Counted from the first letter of the stretch, positions 37,383 through 46,829 are shown. The stretch is DNA of 64,000 nt from Williamsia faeni (GCA_003202005.1 QJJF01000001.1:1085099-1149098); one strand, 5' to 3'. Notes: generated by a model not told the origin, from the sequence alone. Translations and numbers: made by a program.

Positions 37383-38153
37383 GGCAATGGCCACGGCAGC
37401 GGCCAGACCCACCGGCGCCACGGCCAGGTGGCCGGTTGTCACGGCCCATACCAGGGGGCCTGCGGCTGCCACGGCCGCTGTGACCACCCCGACGAGGAAC
37501 CGACTGTAATTCTCGACACTGCCTCGTCCGCGAGACGGCGGCACCAGATGCATGAGCGCGGCCGCCAGCAACACCGATCCGATGAGGTCGCTCGGGCGGT
37601 GCCATCCCCACACCATCAGATCCTGCGACACCAGGGTCAGCCACCCGACTCCGGCAACCACCGCGACCGGCGCGACGGAGCGCGGCGCAGCCCGAACGAT
37701 CGCTGCCACACAACCGGCGGCGGCCGCTGCGTGCCCACTCGGGAATGTGTTGGTCACCCAGCCCAGTCCATCGAAGTCCGGGCGGGTCAGCAGTTCATCG
37801 CGCAAGAATTGCGTGAGCACGATTCCGACCACCGGAAGTACAAGCAGCACAACGATACTCAGCCGACGACGGGCCATCAGTCCCAATCCGATGATCGCCG
37901 CGACCGACACCAACCACAGCCTCAGGTCGGTGACGGACCCCAGCCCGACGACGTGGGGGAGATCCGCGGTCGCGCCGATTCCACGCAGGGACAAGAAGGC
38001 CCGCTGATCAGCTCCTTGACCGACCTCGGTGTGTACTGCCACCGCATAGACGGCGATGAAGGCGGCCACCAGCGATACCGCCCACAACAGCGACGACAGC
38101 GACAACTGTGCGCGCGACGTACGTGAGGGGGACGGCCGATACATACACTCCAT
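37239..38153 (-). CDS. PAP2-superfamily membrane phosphatase
   Basis: This 304-residue protein has about six hydrophobic helices. The PAP2 signature is TRPDFDGLGWVTNTFPSGHAAAAAGCVAA followed by VWGWHRPSDLIGSVL, giving the Arg-Pro, PSGH and H-x3-D elements of the acid phosphatase site. Substrates are likely lipid phosphates such as undecaprenyl or phosphatidic acid derivatives. The final 46 residues are encoded antisense to rsmA and look hydrophilic and non-conserved, so the functional protein may end near residue 260. It is divergent from trxB. Confidence 0.82.
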   Translation of the reverse strand: MECMYRPSPSRTSRAQLSLSSLLWAVSLVAAFIAVYAVAVHTEVGQGADQRAFLSLRGIGATADLPHVVGLGSVTDLRLWLVSVAAIIGLGLMARRRLSIVVLLVLPVVGIVLTQFLRDELLTRPDFDGLGWVTNTFPSGHAAAAAGCVAAIVRAAPRSVAPVAVVAGVGWLTLVSQDLMVWGWHRPSDLIGSVLLAAALMHLVPPSRGRGSVENYSRFLVGVVTAAVAAAGPLVWAVTTGHLAVAPVGLAAAVAIASLVADRGPADGRRVARGAVGADHERIERPYRSGGQQNHYGRATGVVD

Positions 38154-38205
38154 GGTGCAGGAGAAACCTGTGAGCCTTCTCAGGCTCGTGCGTTGACAGA
38201 GAACC

Positions 38206-38232
38206 GGGAACAGAAGCCCTTAGGCTGACGTT
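38206..38232 (+). promoter_or_regulatory. SigH/SigR-like promoter upstream of trxB
   Basis: GGGAAC (38206-38211) is followed after 18 nt by GTT (38230-38232), 38 nt before the trxB ATG. This matches the disulfide-stress sigma consensus GGAAY-N18-19-GTT known for trxB in Streptomyces (SigR) and M. tuberculosis (SigH). It implies thiol-stress induction of trxB-trxA. Confidence 0.65.
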
Positions 38233-38269
38233 ATTGAAGCTGTCACCCAGTCAGGAAAGTAGAGCATCG

Positions 38270-39286
38270 ATGACCTCAGCAGGTACCGACACCGTTCACG
38301 ACGTGATCATCATCGGATCAGGTCCGGCGGGCTACACGGCAGCCGTTTACGCGGCCCGTGCAGATCTATCACCGGTTGTTTTCGAGGGCACCCAGTTCGG
38401 CGGTGCACTGATGACAACCACTGAGGTCGAGAATTTCCCTGGCTTCCAGAAGGGCATCCAGGGCCCCGAGCTCATGGAAGAGATGCGTGAGCAGGCGATT
38501 CGCTTCGGTGCGGACCTGCGCATGGAAGACGTCGACGCCGTGCGTCTGACCGGTGAGATCAAAGAGGTCGAGGCCGGAGGCGAGACCTACCGCGCCAAGG
38601 CCGTCATCCTCGCCATGGGTGCAGCTGCCCGCTACCTCGACGTCCCCGGTGAGCAGGAACTGCTCGGCCGCGGCGTCTCGGCCTGTGCCACGTGTGACGG
38701 CTTCTTCTTCCGCGACCAGGACATCGTCGTGATCGGTGGCGGTGACTCCGCCATGGAGGAAGCCACCTTCCTCACCAAGTTCGCGCGCAGTGTCACCGTG
38801 GTCCACCGCCGCGAGGAGTTCCGCGCGTCGAAGATCATGCTGGAACGGGCCCGTGCCAACGACAAGATCCGTTTTGTCACAAATACCACGATCGGCCGGG
38901 TTCTCGGCGAGACCTCGGTCGCCGGCCTCGAGCTGGTCGACACCGTCACCGGTGAGACCTCCCAGCTCGACGCCACCGGCATGTTCGTGGCCATCGGACA
39001 CGATCCGCGCAGCGAACTGATCAAGGGTCAGGTCGACCTCGACACAGACGGATATGTTGTCGTCGACGGCCGCACAACCTACACCTCGGTGCCCGGTGTG
39101 TTCGCGGCCGGCGATCTCGTCGACCACACGTACCAGCAGGCCGTCACCGCCGCCGGTTCGGGCTGCGCGGCAGCGATCGACGCCGAGCGCTGGCTCGCCG
39201 ACCAGGCCGATTCCTCCACCCACGAGGTCCCCGAGGCAGTCGGGGCCGACGCTGTCGGTACCCACGCTGTCGGGGCACAGGCCTGA
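38270..39286 (+). CDS. trxB: Thioredoxin-disulfide reductase
   Basis: This 338-residue low-Mr thioredoxin reductase transfers electrons from NADPH through FAD and a disulfide to thioredoxin. The FAD motif is [20 protein letters not shown], the redox-active CxxC is [10 protein letters not shown] near residue 140, and the NADPH motif is [21 protein letters not shown]. The C-terminal [23 protein letters not shown] is standard. The last 25 residues ([15 protein letters not shown] end) are a non-conserved repetitive tail. ATG 38270 was chosen over upstream codons by homology. It corresponds to Rv3913. Confidence 0.96.
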   Translation: MTSAGTDTVHDVIIIGSGPAGYTAAVYAARADLSPVVFEGTQFGGALMTTTEVENFPGFQKGIQGPELMEEMREQAIRFGADLRMEDVDAVRLTGEIKEVEAGGETYRAKAVILAMGAAARYLDVPGEQELLGRGVSACATCDGFFFRDQDIVVIGGGDSAMEEATFLTKFARSVTVVHRREEFRASKIMLERARANDKIRFVTNTTIGRVLGETSVAGLELVDTVTGETSQLDATGMFVAIGHDPRSELIKGQVDLDTDGYVVVDGRTTYTSVPGVFAAGDLVDHTYQQAVTAAGSGCAAAIDAERWLADQADSSTHEVPEAVGADAVGTHAVGAQA

Positions 39287-39353
39287 ACCACCGACCACCG
39301 CATCACCCGTTCAGATGGACGGACCTCAACGCACGTGTGAAAAGGAGAACACA

Positions 39354-39686
39354 ATGGGAGCAAACACCGTGGCCGTCACTGATGCCACGTTCAAGGAACA
39401 GGTTCTCGGGGCGGACAAACCGGTCCTCGTCGACTTCTGGGCCACCTGGTGTGGACCGTGCAAGATGGTCGCACCGGTTCTCGAAGAGATCGCCGGCGAG
39501 AACTCCGGAAAGATCACCGTCGCCAAGCTCGACGTTGACCAGAACCCCAACGTGGCCAGGGACTTTCAGATCATGTCGATCCCGACCATGATCCTCTTCG
39601 AAGACGGCAAGCCCACCAAGACCATCGTCGGCGCCAAGGGCAAGGCTGCCCTGCTGCGCGAGCTCGACGGGGTACTCGGCAAGTAA
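39354..39686 (+). CDS. trxA: Thioredoxin
   Basis: This 110-residue thioredoxin has the active site FWATWCGPCKMVAPVLEE near residues 27-44, the cis-Pro segment IMSIPTMILFEDGK, and a C-terminal helix. It reduces protein disulfides in the cytoplasm and is recycled by the adjacent TrxB. The ATG at 39354 lies 6 nt after AAAGGAG. It is 67 nt downstream of trxB, presumably in one SigH-driven transcript. It corresponds to Rv3914 (trxC in M. tuberculosis). Confidence 0.95.
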   Translation: MGANTVAVTDATFKEQVLGADKPVLVDFWATWCGPCKMVAPVLEEIAGENSGKITVAKLDVDQNPNVARDFQIMSIPTMILFEDGKPTKTIVGAKGKAALLRELDGVLGK

Positions 39687-39857
39687 GATCGCCCTCGGGC
39701 AATCGCGGCCAGTCATCAGTAGTGTGACCTCAAAGGTCCCGTACTGATGCCTGGCCGTATTGGCTCTGTCGGGGGATAGCTGAGACACTTGCTAGCGAGT
39801 TGGGGGAGTCCCGACTCATCGAGATCCACGTATTCGCTAGAAGGAAGGCCCACTGTG

Positions 39858-41042
39858 ATGCCGTTGTTCCGGTTGGGGGATCACGGTTCCGCTGTCGCCG
39901 AAATACGGGCAATCCTGACAAATCAGGGTCTGCTTGCAGACGTGGTGCCCCAGTTGGGTCGCGCCGTCGATGCCAACGGCTGGGCGCTGCCCGAAGCCGT
40001 CTTCGATGCCGAGACCGACCAGGCCGTTCGTGCCTTCCAGCAGCAACGCGGACTTCTCGTCGACGGCATCGTCGGCCCCGCCACGTTCGGTGCGCTGCAC
40101 GAGGCGTCATTCCACCTCGGTGCACGTGTGCTGTTCTACCAACTGTCGGCCCCGATGCACGGCGACGACGTCGCAACGCTGCAGTCGCGATTGCAGAACC
40201 TCGGGTACTACACCGGTCTCGTCGACGGCCATTTCGGCGGCGACACCTACACCGCACTGTGCAACTACCAGAGCGAGTTCGGGCTGAGCGCCGACGGCAT
40301 CTGCGGGCCGGCAACCCTGCGTTCCCTGGAATTGCTCGGAACCCGGGTCACCGGAGGTTCTCCACACGCGATTCGCGAAGAGGAGCACGTCCGCCGTCTC
40401 GGACCACAACTGTCCGGCAAGCGCATTGTGATCGATCCCGGTTCCGGTGGTGACCACCCCGGCGCCGATCCCCGGGAGTCGGCCATCGAAGCCGAAATCC
40501 TGTGGGATCTCGCACGCCGTCTCGAGGGCCGGATGATCGCGGCCGGAATGGAATCATTCCTCTCCCGCGCCGAGGACCAAAATCCCTCCGACACAGAACG
40601 TGCCGAGACCGCGAATTCCATTGGCGGCGACCTACTCATCGCGCTGCGGTGTGCTCACTACCCGAACAGCAGCGCCAGCGGTGTGGCCTGCTTCCACTTC
40701 GGAACCCCGCACGGGTCGACGTCGATGATCGGACGTTCCCTCTCGGGCTTCATCCAGCGCGAGATCGTCGCGAGAACCGAACTGCGCGACTGTCGTTCGC
40801 ACGCGCGCACCTGGGATATATTGCGGCGCAGCCGGATGCCCGCGGTTCAATTGGACATCGGCTACATCAGCAATCTTCACGACGCCACCGAGCTGAGCAA
40901 TCCCGCGGTCCGGGACACGATCGCCGAGGCCATACTCGTTGCGGTCAAGCGCCTGTACCTACTCGGACAGGATGATCAGCCCACCGGCACCTACACCTTT
41001 GCCGCACTACTCGCGTCGGAGCAGATTCCCCGCTACACCTGA
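39858..41042 (+). CDS. cwlM: CwlM-type amidase-fold regulator of peptidoglycan synthesis
   Basis: This 394-residue cytoplasmic protein has two peptidoglycan-binding-like repeats (residues 1-80, FDAETDQAVRAFQQQRGLLVDGIVG; 90-160, GDTYTALCNYQSEFGLSADGICG) and an Amidase_3 fold. No signal peptide is present. The DPGHGG zinc histidine is Ser (IVIDPGSGGDHPGA) and the later His motif reads ALRCAHYPN, so hydrolase activity is doubtful. That fits mycobacterial CwlM, a PknB-phosphorylated activator of MurA. The C-terminal PTGTYTFAALL segment is where the mycobacterial phospho-Thr lies. AAGGAAGG precedes the start; a GTG at 39855 is an alternative. Confidence 0.93.
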   Translation: MPLFRLGDHGSAVAEIRAILTNQGLLADVVPQLGRAVDANGWALPEAVFDAETDQAVRAFQQQRGLLVDGIVGPATFGALHEASFHLGARVLFYQLSAPMHGDDVATLQSRLQNLGYYTGLVDGHFGGDTYTALCNYQSEFGLSADGICGPATLRSLELLGTRVTGGSPHAIREEEHVRRLGPQLSGKRIVIDPGSGGDHPGADPRESAIEAEILWDLARRLEGRMIAAGMESFLSRAEDQNPSDTERAETANSIGGDLLIALRCAHYPNSSASGVACFHFGTPHGSTSMIGRSLSGFIQREIVARTELRDCRSHARTWDILRRSRMPAVQLDIGYISNLHDATELSNPAVRDTIAEAILVAVKRLYLLGQDDQPTGTYTFAALLASEQIPRYT

Positions 41043-41066
41043 CCTGGCTGGTCCCAGACTCACCCT

Positions 41067-41098
41067 CGTGCCCTGACAGGCTTGCTTGTCAGGGCACG
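41067..41098. terminator. Perfect 12-bp hairpin between cwlM and the GNAT gene
   Basis: CGTGCCCTGACA (41067-41078) pairs with TGTCAGGGCACG (41087-41098) around an 8-nt loop. It covers the last codons of the convergent GNAT gene and terminates cwlM on the plus strand. Confidence 0.75.
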
Positions 41099-41808
41099 AA
41101 CGTTTGGTGGCGTCCTACGGTCACCGCAGTACGTTCGCGACCGGCCACGTCGATGGCAGCCATCACGACCAACTTCTCGAGGGCACTCTCGACGCCGGCC
41201 TTCCATCCGAGGTCGTCGTCGAGCTCGAGCCGCAGACGAGGGAAGCGGTGGTGTGCCGACACCACGTCGAACCCTGATTCCTTGAGGAACTCCGCGTCGA
41301 TCATGCAGTGCGGACAAATGGTCTCGTCGCCCTGGATCTCGCCGGTGCCCTGTTCCTCACTCAGATCGGCGCGCTCGGATCGGACGATCCCGAACGCCTC
41401 GATCGCGCGGACGCCGCGGCGGGTGAGGTCGACGATGACGGCCCGCGCCAGATCCTCCGCCGCATTGTCGTGACCGGGGTCCACCCACATCGATGACAGG
41501 ATGACAGCGTCAGCCGAGACCGGCGACGTGGGGAAGAGCGCGGAACGGGGGACGCTGCGCGGGGGGCCGTAGAACGCCGCACCGACAACCTTGCCGGTCT
41601 TCCGATTCATCGCAACCTGTCCGCAGGTGCCCCACTCGAGCAGCATCATCGAGACCCAGACTTCTTTGTCGAACTCGCTCTCGAACGGTTCTCCGCCCAG
41701 GGTGTCGGGAATGACGTTTGGTTCCATCTCCCAGAACACACAGCGCCGACCGTGTACGGGTAGTGACTCGAACCCGTCCATGGTGAGCGGCGTTATCGTT
41801 ACCGACAC
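41089..41808 (-). CDS. GNAT-family acetyltransferase-like protein (Rv3916c-like)
   Basis: This 239-residue protein starts at GTG 41808, where AGGAGG lies 10 nt upstream. It contains GQVAMNRKTGKVVGAAFYGPPRSVPRSALFPT and ILSSMWVDPGHDNAAEDLARAVIVDLTRRGVRAIEAFG, consistent with the acetyl-CoA-binding strands and helix of a GNAT fold, then CPHCMIDAEFLKESGFDVVSAHHRFPRLRLELD. The acceptor is unknown. Its position between cwlM and parB matches Rv3916c. The 220-nt spacer to parB (41809-42028) has a GTCACAGTGAC palindrome at 41973-41983 and no gene. Confidence 0.82.
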   Translation of the reverse strand: MSVTITPLTMDGFESLPVHGRRCVFWEMEPNVIPDTLGGEPFESEFDKEVWVSMMLLEWGTCGQVAMNRKTGKVVGAAFYGPPRSVPRSALFPTSPVSADAVILSSMWVDPGHDNAAEDLARAVIVDLTRRGVRAIEAFGIVRSERADLSEEQGTGEIQGDETICPHCMIDAEFLKESGFDVVSAHHRFPRLRLELDDDLGWKAGVESALEKLVVMAAIDVAGRERTAVTVGRHQTFVP

Positions 41809-42028
41809 GGACCCGCCGCCTCCTGAACACACCTCATTGGACCAAATACTGCGAAGAACACATCTCAGCATAGGCGATGACGGAACGTGGTCCTCGACGA
41901 GCGAGGGTGAACGCCAATTCTGTTGTGTGAAAACATCTTTGGGCCATATTGCGACCTCTTTTTCCGAGTGTTGTCACAGTGACGTTTCACCCGCACCCAT
42001 CCGTACCTGGGATTTCGCGGTGAAATTC

Positions 42029-43177
42029 CTACTTTTGCGCGATGATCTCCACCAGTCGCTCGAGGTCGCCCACCGAGCCGAATTCGACCGTTATCTTGCC
42101 CTTGCGCTTGCCCATCGCCACGGTTACCCGCGTATCGAGCTTGTCCGAGAGCCGCTCGGCCACGTCTTGAAGGCCCGGCATCTGCATCGGTTTCCGTTTT
42201 TGCTGCGGGGGAGCGGTCTTGCCGTCATCCCGGTTGGCCAAGGTGACGGCTTCTTCGGTCGCTCGCACCGACATACCTTCGGCCACGATCCGCGCGGCCA
42301 AGACTTCTTGCGCATCCGCGCCGGCGTCGAGCGACAGCAGTGCGCGCGCATGTCCGGCCGACAGCACACCCGCGGCAACCCGTCGCTGGACCGGAATCGG
42401 GAGCCGCAGGAGTCGGATCATGTTGGTGATCACCGGGCGTGAACGCCCCAACCGGGTGGCGAGTTCATCGTGGGTGACACCGAATTCTTCGAGCAGCTGT
42501 TGGTAGGCGGCCGCCTCTTCCAACGGATTCAGCTGGACGCGATGGATGTTTTCCAGCAGTGCGTCGCGCAGCATGTCGGTGTCGGCAGTCTCGCGGATGA
42601 TCGCCGGGATCTTCTCCAGACCGGCTTCCTGACCGGCCCGCCAGCGGCGCTCACCCATGACGAGTTGGTAGTCGACGCCGTCCTCGGGCTCGGCCAGCCG
42701 ACGCACGACGATCGGCTGCATGAGTCCGAACTCGCGGATCGAGTGGACGAGTTCGGCGAGGGCTTCTTCGTCGAACGCGGTTCTCGGCTGCTGCGGATTG
42801 GGCTGGATGCGCGCCGGTTCGATCTCCTGGTAGACCGCACCCACGTCGTCGATCCCGGCCGGATCGGTGATGGATGCGGGCGTGGGGACCGGTGCGCTGG
42901 CGGTTTCGGAACCGGTCGAGTCGGAACCGCCGGAGATTCCGTTTCCGGCTCCCTGCTCGTTGCCGGCACCACTGTCAGCAATGTTCCCGGGGGCGGCTGC
43001 CGGGGTACGTCCGTTGCCAAACATCACGTCGGTGGCAGCCGAACCCATCCTCGGTCCGTCAACGGGTCCGGTGGGGATCAGGGCGGCGAGCCCCCGTCCG
43101 AGACCGCCTTTGCGCGGCGCGGCCTTGGCCGGCCTGGATGCACCCGGCGCCTTCGAAGTGTTCTTGTCGTCACTCAC
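42029..43177 (-). CDS. parB: Chromosome-partitioning protein ParB
   Basis: This 382-residue CTPase/DNA clamp loads at parS. A basic leader ([14 protein letters not shown]) and a low-complexity region (residues 40-105) precede the N-domain, with [34 protein letters not shown] and the CTP motif GERRWRAG. A helix-turn-helix region follows ([26 protein letters not shown]), then the C-terminal dimer domain ending [14 protein letters not shown] 43177 overlaps the parA stop by 4 nt. It is the Rv3917c orthologue. Confidence 0.97.
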   Translation of the reverse strand: MSDDKNTSKAPGASRPAKAAPRKGGLGRGLAALIPTGPVDGPRMGSAATDVMFGNGRTPAAAPGNIADSGAGNEQGAGNGISGGSDSTGSETASAPVPTPASITDPAGIDDVGAVYQEIEPARIQPNPQQPRTAFDEEALAELVHSIREFGLMQPIVVRRLAEPEDGVDYQLVMGERRWRAGQEAGLEKIPAIIRETADTDMLRDALLENIHRVQLNPLEEAAAYQQLLEEFGVTHDELATRLGRSRPVITNMIRLLRLPIPVQRRVAAGVLSAGHARALLSLDAGADAQEVLAARIVAEGMSVRATEEAVTLANRDDGKTAPPQQKRKPMQMPGLQDVAERLSDKLDTRVTVAMGKRKGKITVEFGSVGDLERLVEIIAQK

Positions 43178-44133
43178 CGTCGGCCCTCCACTTCCTGTGC
43201 AGATCGCAACGCCAGTTCGCGTCCGGCGTCCAGGTAACTCATTGCTCCACGTGAACCCGGGTCGTACTCGATGATCGTGCTGCCGTACCCGGGGGCCTCG
43301 GAGACCTTCACGCTGCGCGGAATGACCGCGTTGAGCACTCTGTCACCGAAGTGCTCCCGGACGCTCGCAGCGACTTGATCCGCGAGCTTCGTGCGTCCGT
43401 CGTACATCGTGAGGACAACGGTCGACACGTGCAGCGCCGGGTTCAAGTGGGCCTGCACCAGGCTGATATTCGAGAGCAGCTGGCTCACACCCTCCAGGGC
43501 GTAGTACTCGCACTGGATCGGGATCAGCACTTCTTGGGCGGCGACCATCGCGTTGATCGTCAGCAGTCCGAGTGACGGCGGGCAGTCGATGAGAACGAAG
43601 TCGAAGTCGTACTGATCCAGCGTCGCGCGATCGAGTGCGTTCCGGAGACGATTCTCTCGCGCCACCATCGACACCAGCTCGATCTCGGCACCGGCAAGAT
43701 CCAGCGTCGCGGGGACACAGAAGAGATTCTCGTAGCTGGTGCTCTGGACGATCGTGTCGGCGAAAGCCACTTCACCGATGAGCAGCTCGTACACCGACGG
43801 GATGCCGGAACGGTGATCGACGCCGAGAGCGGTACTGGCGTTTCCCTGGGGATCGAGATCAATCACCAGAACCCGGAGTTGGTGCACCGCCAACGCTGCC
43901 GCCAGATTGACGGCCGTCGTGGTCTTACCGACGCCACCCTTCTGGTTGGCAATAGTGATGATCCGTGTGTGCGGGGGTCGGGGGAGGGAACCCGGTCCTC
44001 CCGGTGTCAGCACCTGGCTGGCACGTTCCGCCGCCGCGGCGATCGGGGTGTCGTAGTGGGGTTGTGGTCTGGCCTCATACCCGGTGGTTTCACGTGAAAC
44101 TGTTTCACGTGAAACATGCGGTTCATTGGACAC
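43174..44133 (-). CDS. parA: Chromosome-partitioning ATPase ParA
   Basis: This 319-residue Walker-type ATPase is chosen to start at GTG 44133, because AAGGAG (44141-44146 on the complement) lies exactly 7 nt upstream. Longer frames into rsmG are possible (ATG 44166, or GTG 44181 overlapping the rsmG stop). The deviant Walker A is [21 protein letters not shown] near residue 58; [14 protein letters not shown] and [12 protein letters not shown] follow. The first 20 codons contain two adjacent parS sites translated as [11 protein letters not shown]. It drives segregation of the origin region with ParB. Confidence 0.96.
   Translation of the reverse strand: MSNEPHVSRETVSRETTGYEARPQPHYDTPIAAAAERASQVLTPGGPGSLPRPPHTRIITIANQKGGVGKTTTAVNLAAALAVHQLRVLVIDLDPQGNASTALGVDHRSGIPSVYELLIGEVAFADTIVQSTSYENLFCVPATLDLAGAEIELVSMVARENRLRNALDRATLDQYDFDFVLIDCPPSLGLLTINAMVAAQEVLIPIQCEYYALEGVSQLLSNISLVQAHLNPALHVSTVVLTMYDGRTKLADQVAASVREHFGDRVLNAVIPRSVKVSEAPGYGSTIIEYDPGSRGAMSYLDAGRELALRSAQEVEGRR
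44086..44100. promoter_or_regulatory. parS site 1 (within parA codons)
   Basis: GGTTTCACGTGAAAC contains the full 14-bp core GTTTCACGTGAAAC (44087-44100), the ParB-binding site. Only the outer bases deviate from TGTTTCACGTGAAACA. It directly abuts parS site 2. Confidence 0.9.
44101..44116. promoter_or_regulatory. parS site 2, perfect 16-bp consensus (within parA codons)
   Basis: TGTTTCACGTGAAACA is the exact 16-bp bacterial parS consensus. It lies inside the 5' coding region of parA, next to site 1 with no spacer. Confidence 0.97.
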
Positions 44134-44177
44134 GCTTTCGCTCCTTCGGCTACGCCTACCGAACATTCTGCGCTCTG

Positions 44178-44843
44178 TCACCGACGACCACCAATTCGCG
44201 TGGCGACGACAACTGTTGTGGGTGTCTCGAGTATCCCAGCACCGGTGGTCTCCACGTGAACGTTGGACAGCCCGATTCGTCCGAGAGTTCCCAGATGCTG
44301 TGCAATCTCCTCCTCCGCGGACGATCCCTTGACCGCGACGAGTCGGCCACCGGGGCGGAGTAGGGGAACGCACCACTTGGCCAACCGGTCCAGCGGTGCA
44401 ACCGCTCGGGACGTGACGACATCGGCGCCACCGACGATCTTCTTGACTGCCTTCTCCTCGGCCCGGCCCCGGACCACACGCACGTCGAGTTCGAGCTCCG
44501 CGACAACCTCCTCGAGAAATGTTGCACGGCGCAGGAGTGGTTCGACCAATGTCATCCGCACCGTCGGCTTCGCGATCGCCACCGCGAGGCCCGGAAGGCC
44601 GGCGCCACTGCCGACATCAACGACATTCTCGCCGTCGGACATGAGGTCTCCGATCACAGCGCAATTCAACACGTGACGGATCCAGAGCCGATCAACTTCC
44701 CGTGGTCCGATGAGGCCGCGCTCGACTCCGGCCCCCGCCAGACTCGACCAGTAGCGCTCCGCCAGTCCGAACCGGTCCCCGAACACCGCTTGCGCGGCTG
44801 CCAACGTCTTCTCACCGTCGGGACCCTCAAACTCTGTAGACAC
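44178..44843 (-). CDS. rsmG: 16S rRNA (guanine-N7) methyltransferase RsmG (GidB)
   Basis: This 221-residue SAM-dependent methyltransferase modifies G527 of 16S rRNA; loss gives low-level streptomycin resistance in mycobacteria. GTG 44843 is preferred since GGAGG lies 6 nt upstream. The SAM motif is [20 protein letters not shown] near residue 70, preceded by [13 protein letters not shown] and followed by [13 protein letters not shown] and [12 protein letters not shown] parS site sits in the leader. It is the first gene of the rsmG-parA-parB operon. Confidence 0.95.
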   Translation of the reverse strand: MSTEFEGPDGEKTLAAAQAVFGDRFGLAERYWSSLAGAGVERGLIGPREVDRLWIRHVLNCAVIGDLMSDGENVVDVGSGAGLPGLAVAIAKPTVRMTLVEPLLRRATFLEEVVAELELDVRVVRGRAEEKAVKKIVGGADVVTSRAVAPLDRLAKWCVPLLRPGGRLVAVKGSSAEEEIAQHLGTLGRIGLSNVHVETTGAGILETPTTVVVATRIGGRR

Positions 44844-44853
44844 CGAAATCCTC

Positions 44854-44869
44854 CGTTTCACGTGAAACA
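44854..44869. promoter_or_regulatory. parS site 3 upstream of rsmG
   Basis: CGTTTCACGTGAAACA differs from the parS consensus only in the first base. It lies 10 nt before the rsmG GTG, so bound ParB could repress or load there. Confidence 0.92.
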
Positions 44870-44942
44870 TCACCACATTCTGATGCCGGCACCAGAACGC
44901 GGGCGAGCAAACTACATGGATGTAACTATGCACCGATAACGG

Positions 44943-44974
44943 AATGGGCCCCGACGAAAACGCCGGGGCCCATT
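44943..44974. terminator. Terminator of the rpmH-rnpA-yidD-yidC-jag operon
   Basis: AATGGGCCCCG (44943-44953) pairs with CGGGGCCCATT (44964-44974) around a 10-nt A-rich loop. It lies 19 nt after the jag stop on the minus strand and separates that operon from rsmG. Confidence 0.75.
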
Positions 44975-44992
44975 CACGTCAAAAACTGGAGA

Positions 44993-45571
44993 TCAGGATT
45001 TGAGCACAACAACACGGCGGTTGGGCTCGGTGCCTTCGCTCTCGGAGTACACACCGTCGACACCGGCAACAGCGTCGTGGACGATCTTGCGCTCGAAGGG
45101 GGACATCGGGTCGAGGGTCTCGCGCTCGCCGCTTTCGAGGACACGCTCGGCGACCTCGGAGCCCAGCTTCGCCAACCGCTCACGACGATCGGCACGCCAC
45201 CGCGCGACGTCCAGCATCAGCCGGCTGCGGTCGCCCGTGGTCCGCTGGACCGCGAGCCGGGTCAGCTCCTGCAGGGCATCCAGAACCTCGCCGTTCTTAC
45301 CGACCAGCTTCACCAGATCCGAACCACCATCGATGCTGACGATCGCACGGTCACCATCGACGTCAAGATCGATGTCTCCGTCGAAGTCCAGAACATCGAG
45401 CAACTGCTCCAGGTAGTCGCCGGCGATCTCGCCTTCCTCTACCAAACGCTCCTCATCGGACAGCTTCGGCTCGTCTGCTGCCGAGTCCTCGGCAGCCGTA
45501 TCCTCCGCAGCTACCGCAGCGGTATCTTCGGTTACTTCCTCGACAGCGACTTCTTTGGTCTCTGCACTCAT
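44993..45571 (-). CDS. jag: Jag/KhpB-type R3H-domain RNA-binding protein
   Basis: This 192-residue protein has an acidic N-terminal tail (residues 1-45, Glu/Asp/Ala-rich), a KH-like domain (DLVKLVGKNGEVLDALQELTRLAVQRTTGDRSRLMLDVARWRADR) and an R3H domain (LDPMSPFERKIVHDAVAGVDGVYSESEG) at the C-terminus. It binds single-stranded nucleic acid. It stands just after yidC, as Rv3920c does, in the standard ribosome-protein/insertase operon. Confidence 0.95.
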   Translation of the reverse strand: MSAETKEVAVEEVTEDTAAVAAEDTAAEDSAADEPKLSDEERLVEEGEIAGDYLEQLLDVLDFDGDIDLDVDGDRAIVSIDGGSDLVKLVGKNGEVLDALQELTRLAVQRTTGDRSRLMLDVARWRADRRERLAKLGSEVAERVLESGERETLDPMSPFERKIVHDAVAGVDGVYSESEGTEPNRRVVVLKS

Positions 45572-45619
45572 CGCACTACCTCGCTTTGCACTCTTCCGGG
45601 GAACTGACCGCGCATCGTG

Positions 45620-46825
45620 TCAGCGCCTTCTCTTACGTCTTTGTGGGGTACCGCTCGGGCGGCTACCGGCAGGCTTCTTCGCATTGTTCGAAGCGGGGGA
45701 GCCGGCGGGTCTGGTCTTGTCCGGTGTCTTCGCCGGAGCCGGAGAATCCTTGGACGCGGTCTGATCGTCCGTTACGGCGTCGTCCCTTGTCGTCGGATCA
45801 CTGTCGGCGTCTGATTCACCTTTTGACAGATCAATGGACGCTGCTTTTGTCGTGTCGGCATCCTTGCCCTTGGCGACCGGCTTGGCACCGGGCTTCGGCT
45901 TGGCGGACACGGCAGGCTTGGCACCGGGCTTGGGTGCGTTCTGTGAACGCTTCTCCAGCTTGGCAGCCTTCGCTTCTTCTTCTTCCTGGGCGATACGTCC
46001 GAACACGATGTGCTGCTGGCCGTAGGTCCAGAGGTTGTTCGAGACCCAGTACAGGAGGATCGCGACGGGGAAGAACGCACCGGACACCAGGATGCCCAGC
46101 GGGAAGACATAGAGCGAGAGCTTGTTCATGATCCGCGTCTGCGGATTCTCCAGTGCTGCCTCGCTCTGGCGAGCGACCGAGGCACGCGCGTTCATATGCG
46201 TCGCGATCGACGAGATGATCACCAGCGGGATCACCAGCATGATGATGTTCGCGCGGGTGAAGTCGATCGTTCCGTCGTCGCTGAAAGCCACCCACTGTTC
46301 TACGGGCTGGTTGATGGCTGCCGACAGGGGGACACCGAACAAACGCGCATCGAGGAAGTTCTGGACGAGCTCGGGGCTGAAGATGTAGTTGGCGGTGTTA
46401 CGGGTCTCTTCGGCCGTCATGCCGAGCTGACCTAAACCTGTGCCCATCCGGTTGAACGAGCGCAACACGTGGAACAGACCGATGAACACGGGGATCTGCG
46501 CCAACATCGGGAGGCAGCCGAGCAGGGGATTGAACCCGTGCTCCTTCTGGAGCTTCTGCATCTCCTCGGTCATCTTGACCCGGTCTTTGCCGTACTTCTT
46601 GCGGATCGCCTGCATCTGCGGCTGGATCTCTTGCATCTTCCGCGTGGTGCGGATCTGCTTCACAAACGGCTTGTACAGAATGGCGCGCAGGGTGAAGACC
46701 AGGAAGACAACGGACAGCCCCCAGGCAATACCGTCCCAACCCGGAGTCGAGGGCGTGACCAGGGCGAACAGCCAGTGCCATACCCACATGATCGCCGAAA
46801 CCGGCCAGTAAATGAAATCAAGCAC
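45620..46825 (-). CDS. yidC: Membrane protein insertase YidC
   Basis: This 401-residue insertase folds proteins into the cytoplasmic membrane alone or with SecYEG. The N-terminal helix ([20 protein letters not shown]) is followed by the conserved core with the hydrophilic-groove Arg ([26 protein letters not shown]), coiled coil ([50 protein letters not shown]) and later helices. The last 100 residues are a basic, Lys/Pro/Ala-rich tail that may contact ribosomes. It lies 4 nt after yidD. Confidence 0.96.
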   Translation of the reverse strand: MLDFIYWPVSAIMWVWHWLFALVTPSTPGWDGIAWGLSVVFLVFTLRAILYKPFVKQIRTTRKMQEIQPQMQAIRKKYGKDRVKMTEEMQKLQKEHGFNPLLGCLPMLAQIPVFIGLFHVLRSFNRMGTGLGQLGMTAEETRNTANYIFSPELVQNFLDARLFGVPLSAAINQPVEQWVAFSDDGTIDFTRANIIMLVIPLVIISSIATHMNARASVARQSEAALENPQTRIMNKLSLYVFPLGILVSGAFFPVAILLYWVSNNLWTYGQQHIVFGRIAQEEEEAKAAKLEKRSQNAPKPGAKPAVSAKPKPGAKPVAKGKDADTTKAASIDLSKGESDADSDPTTRDDAVTDDQTASKDSPAPAKTPDKTRPAGSPASNNAKKPAGSRPSGTPQRRKRRR

Positions 46826-46829
46826 GTCG

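Noticed and set aside
39212-39283. Repeat-rich trxB C-terminus as a separate domain
   Set aside because: The [14 protein letters not shown] tail is short and low complexity, probably a slippage extension.
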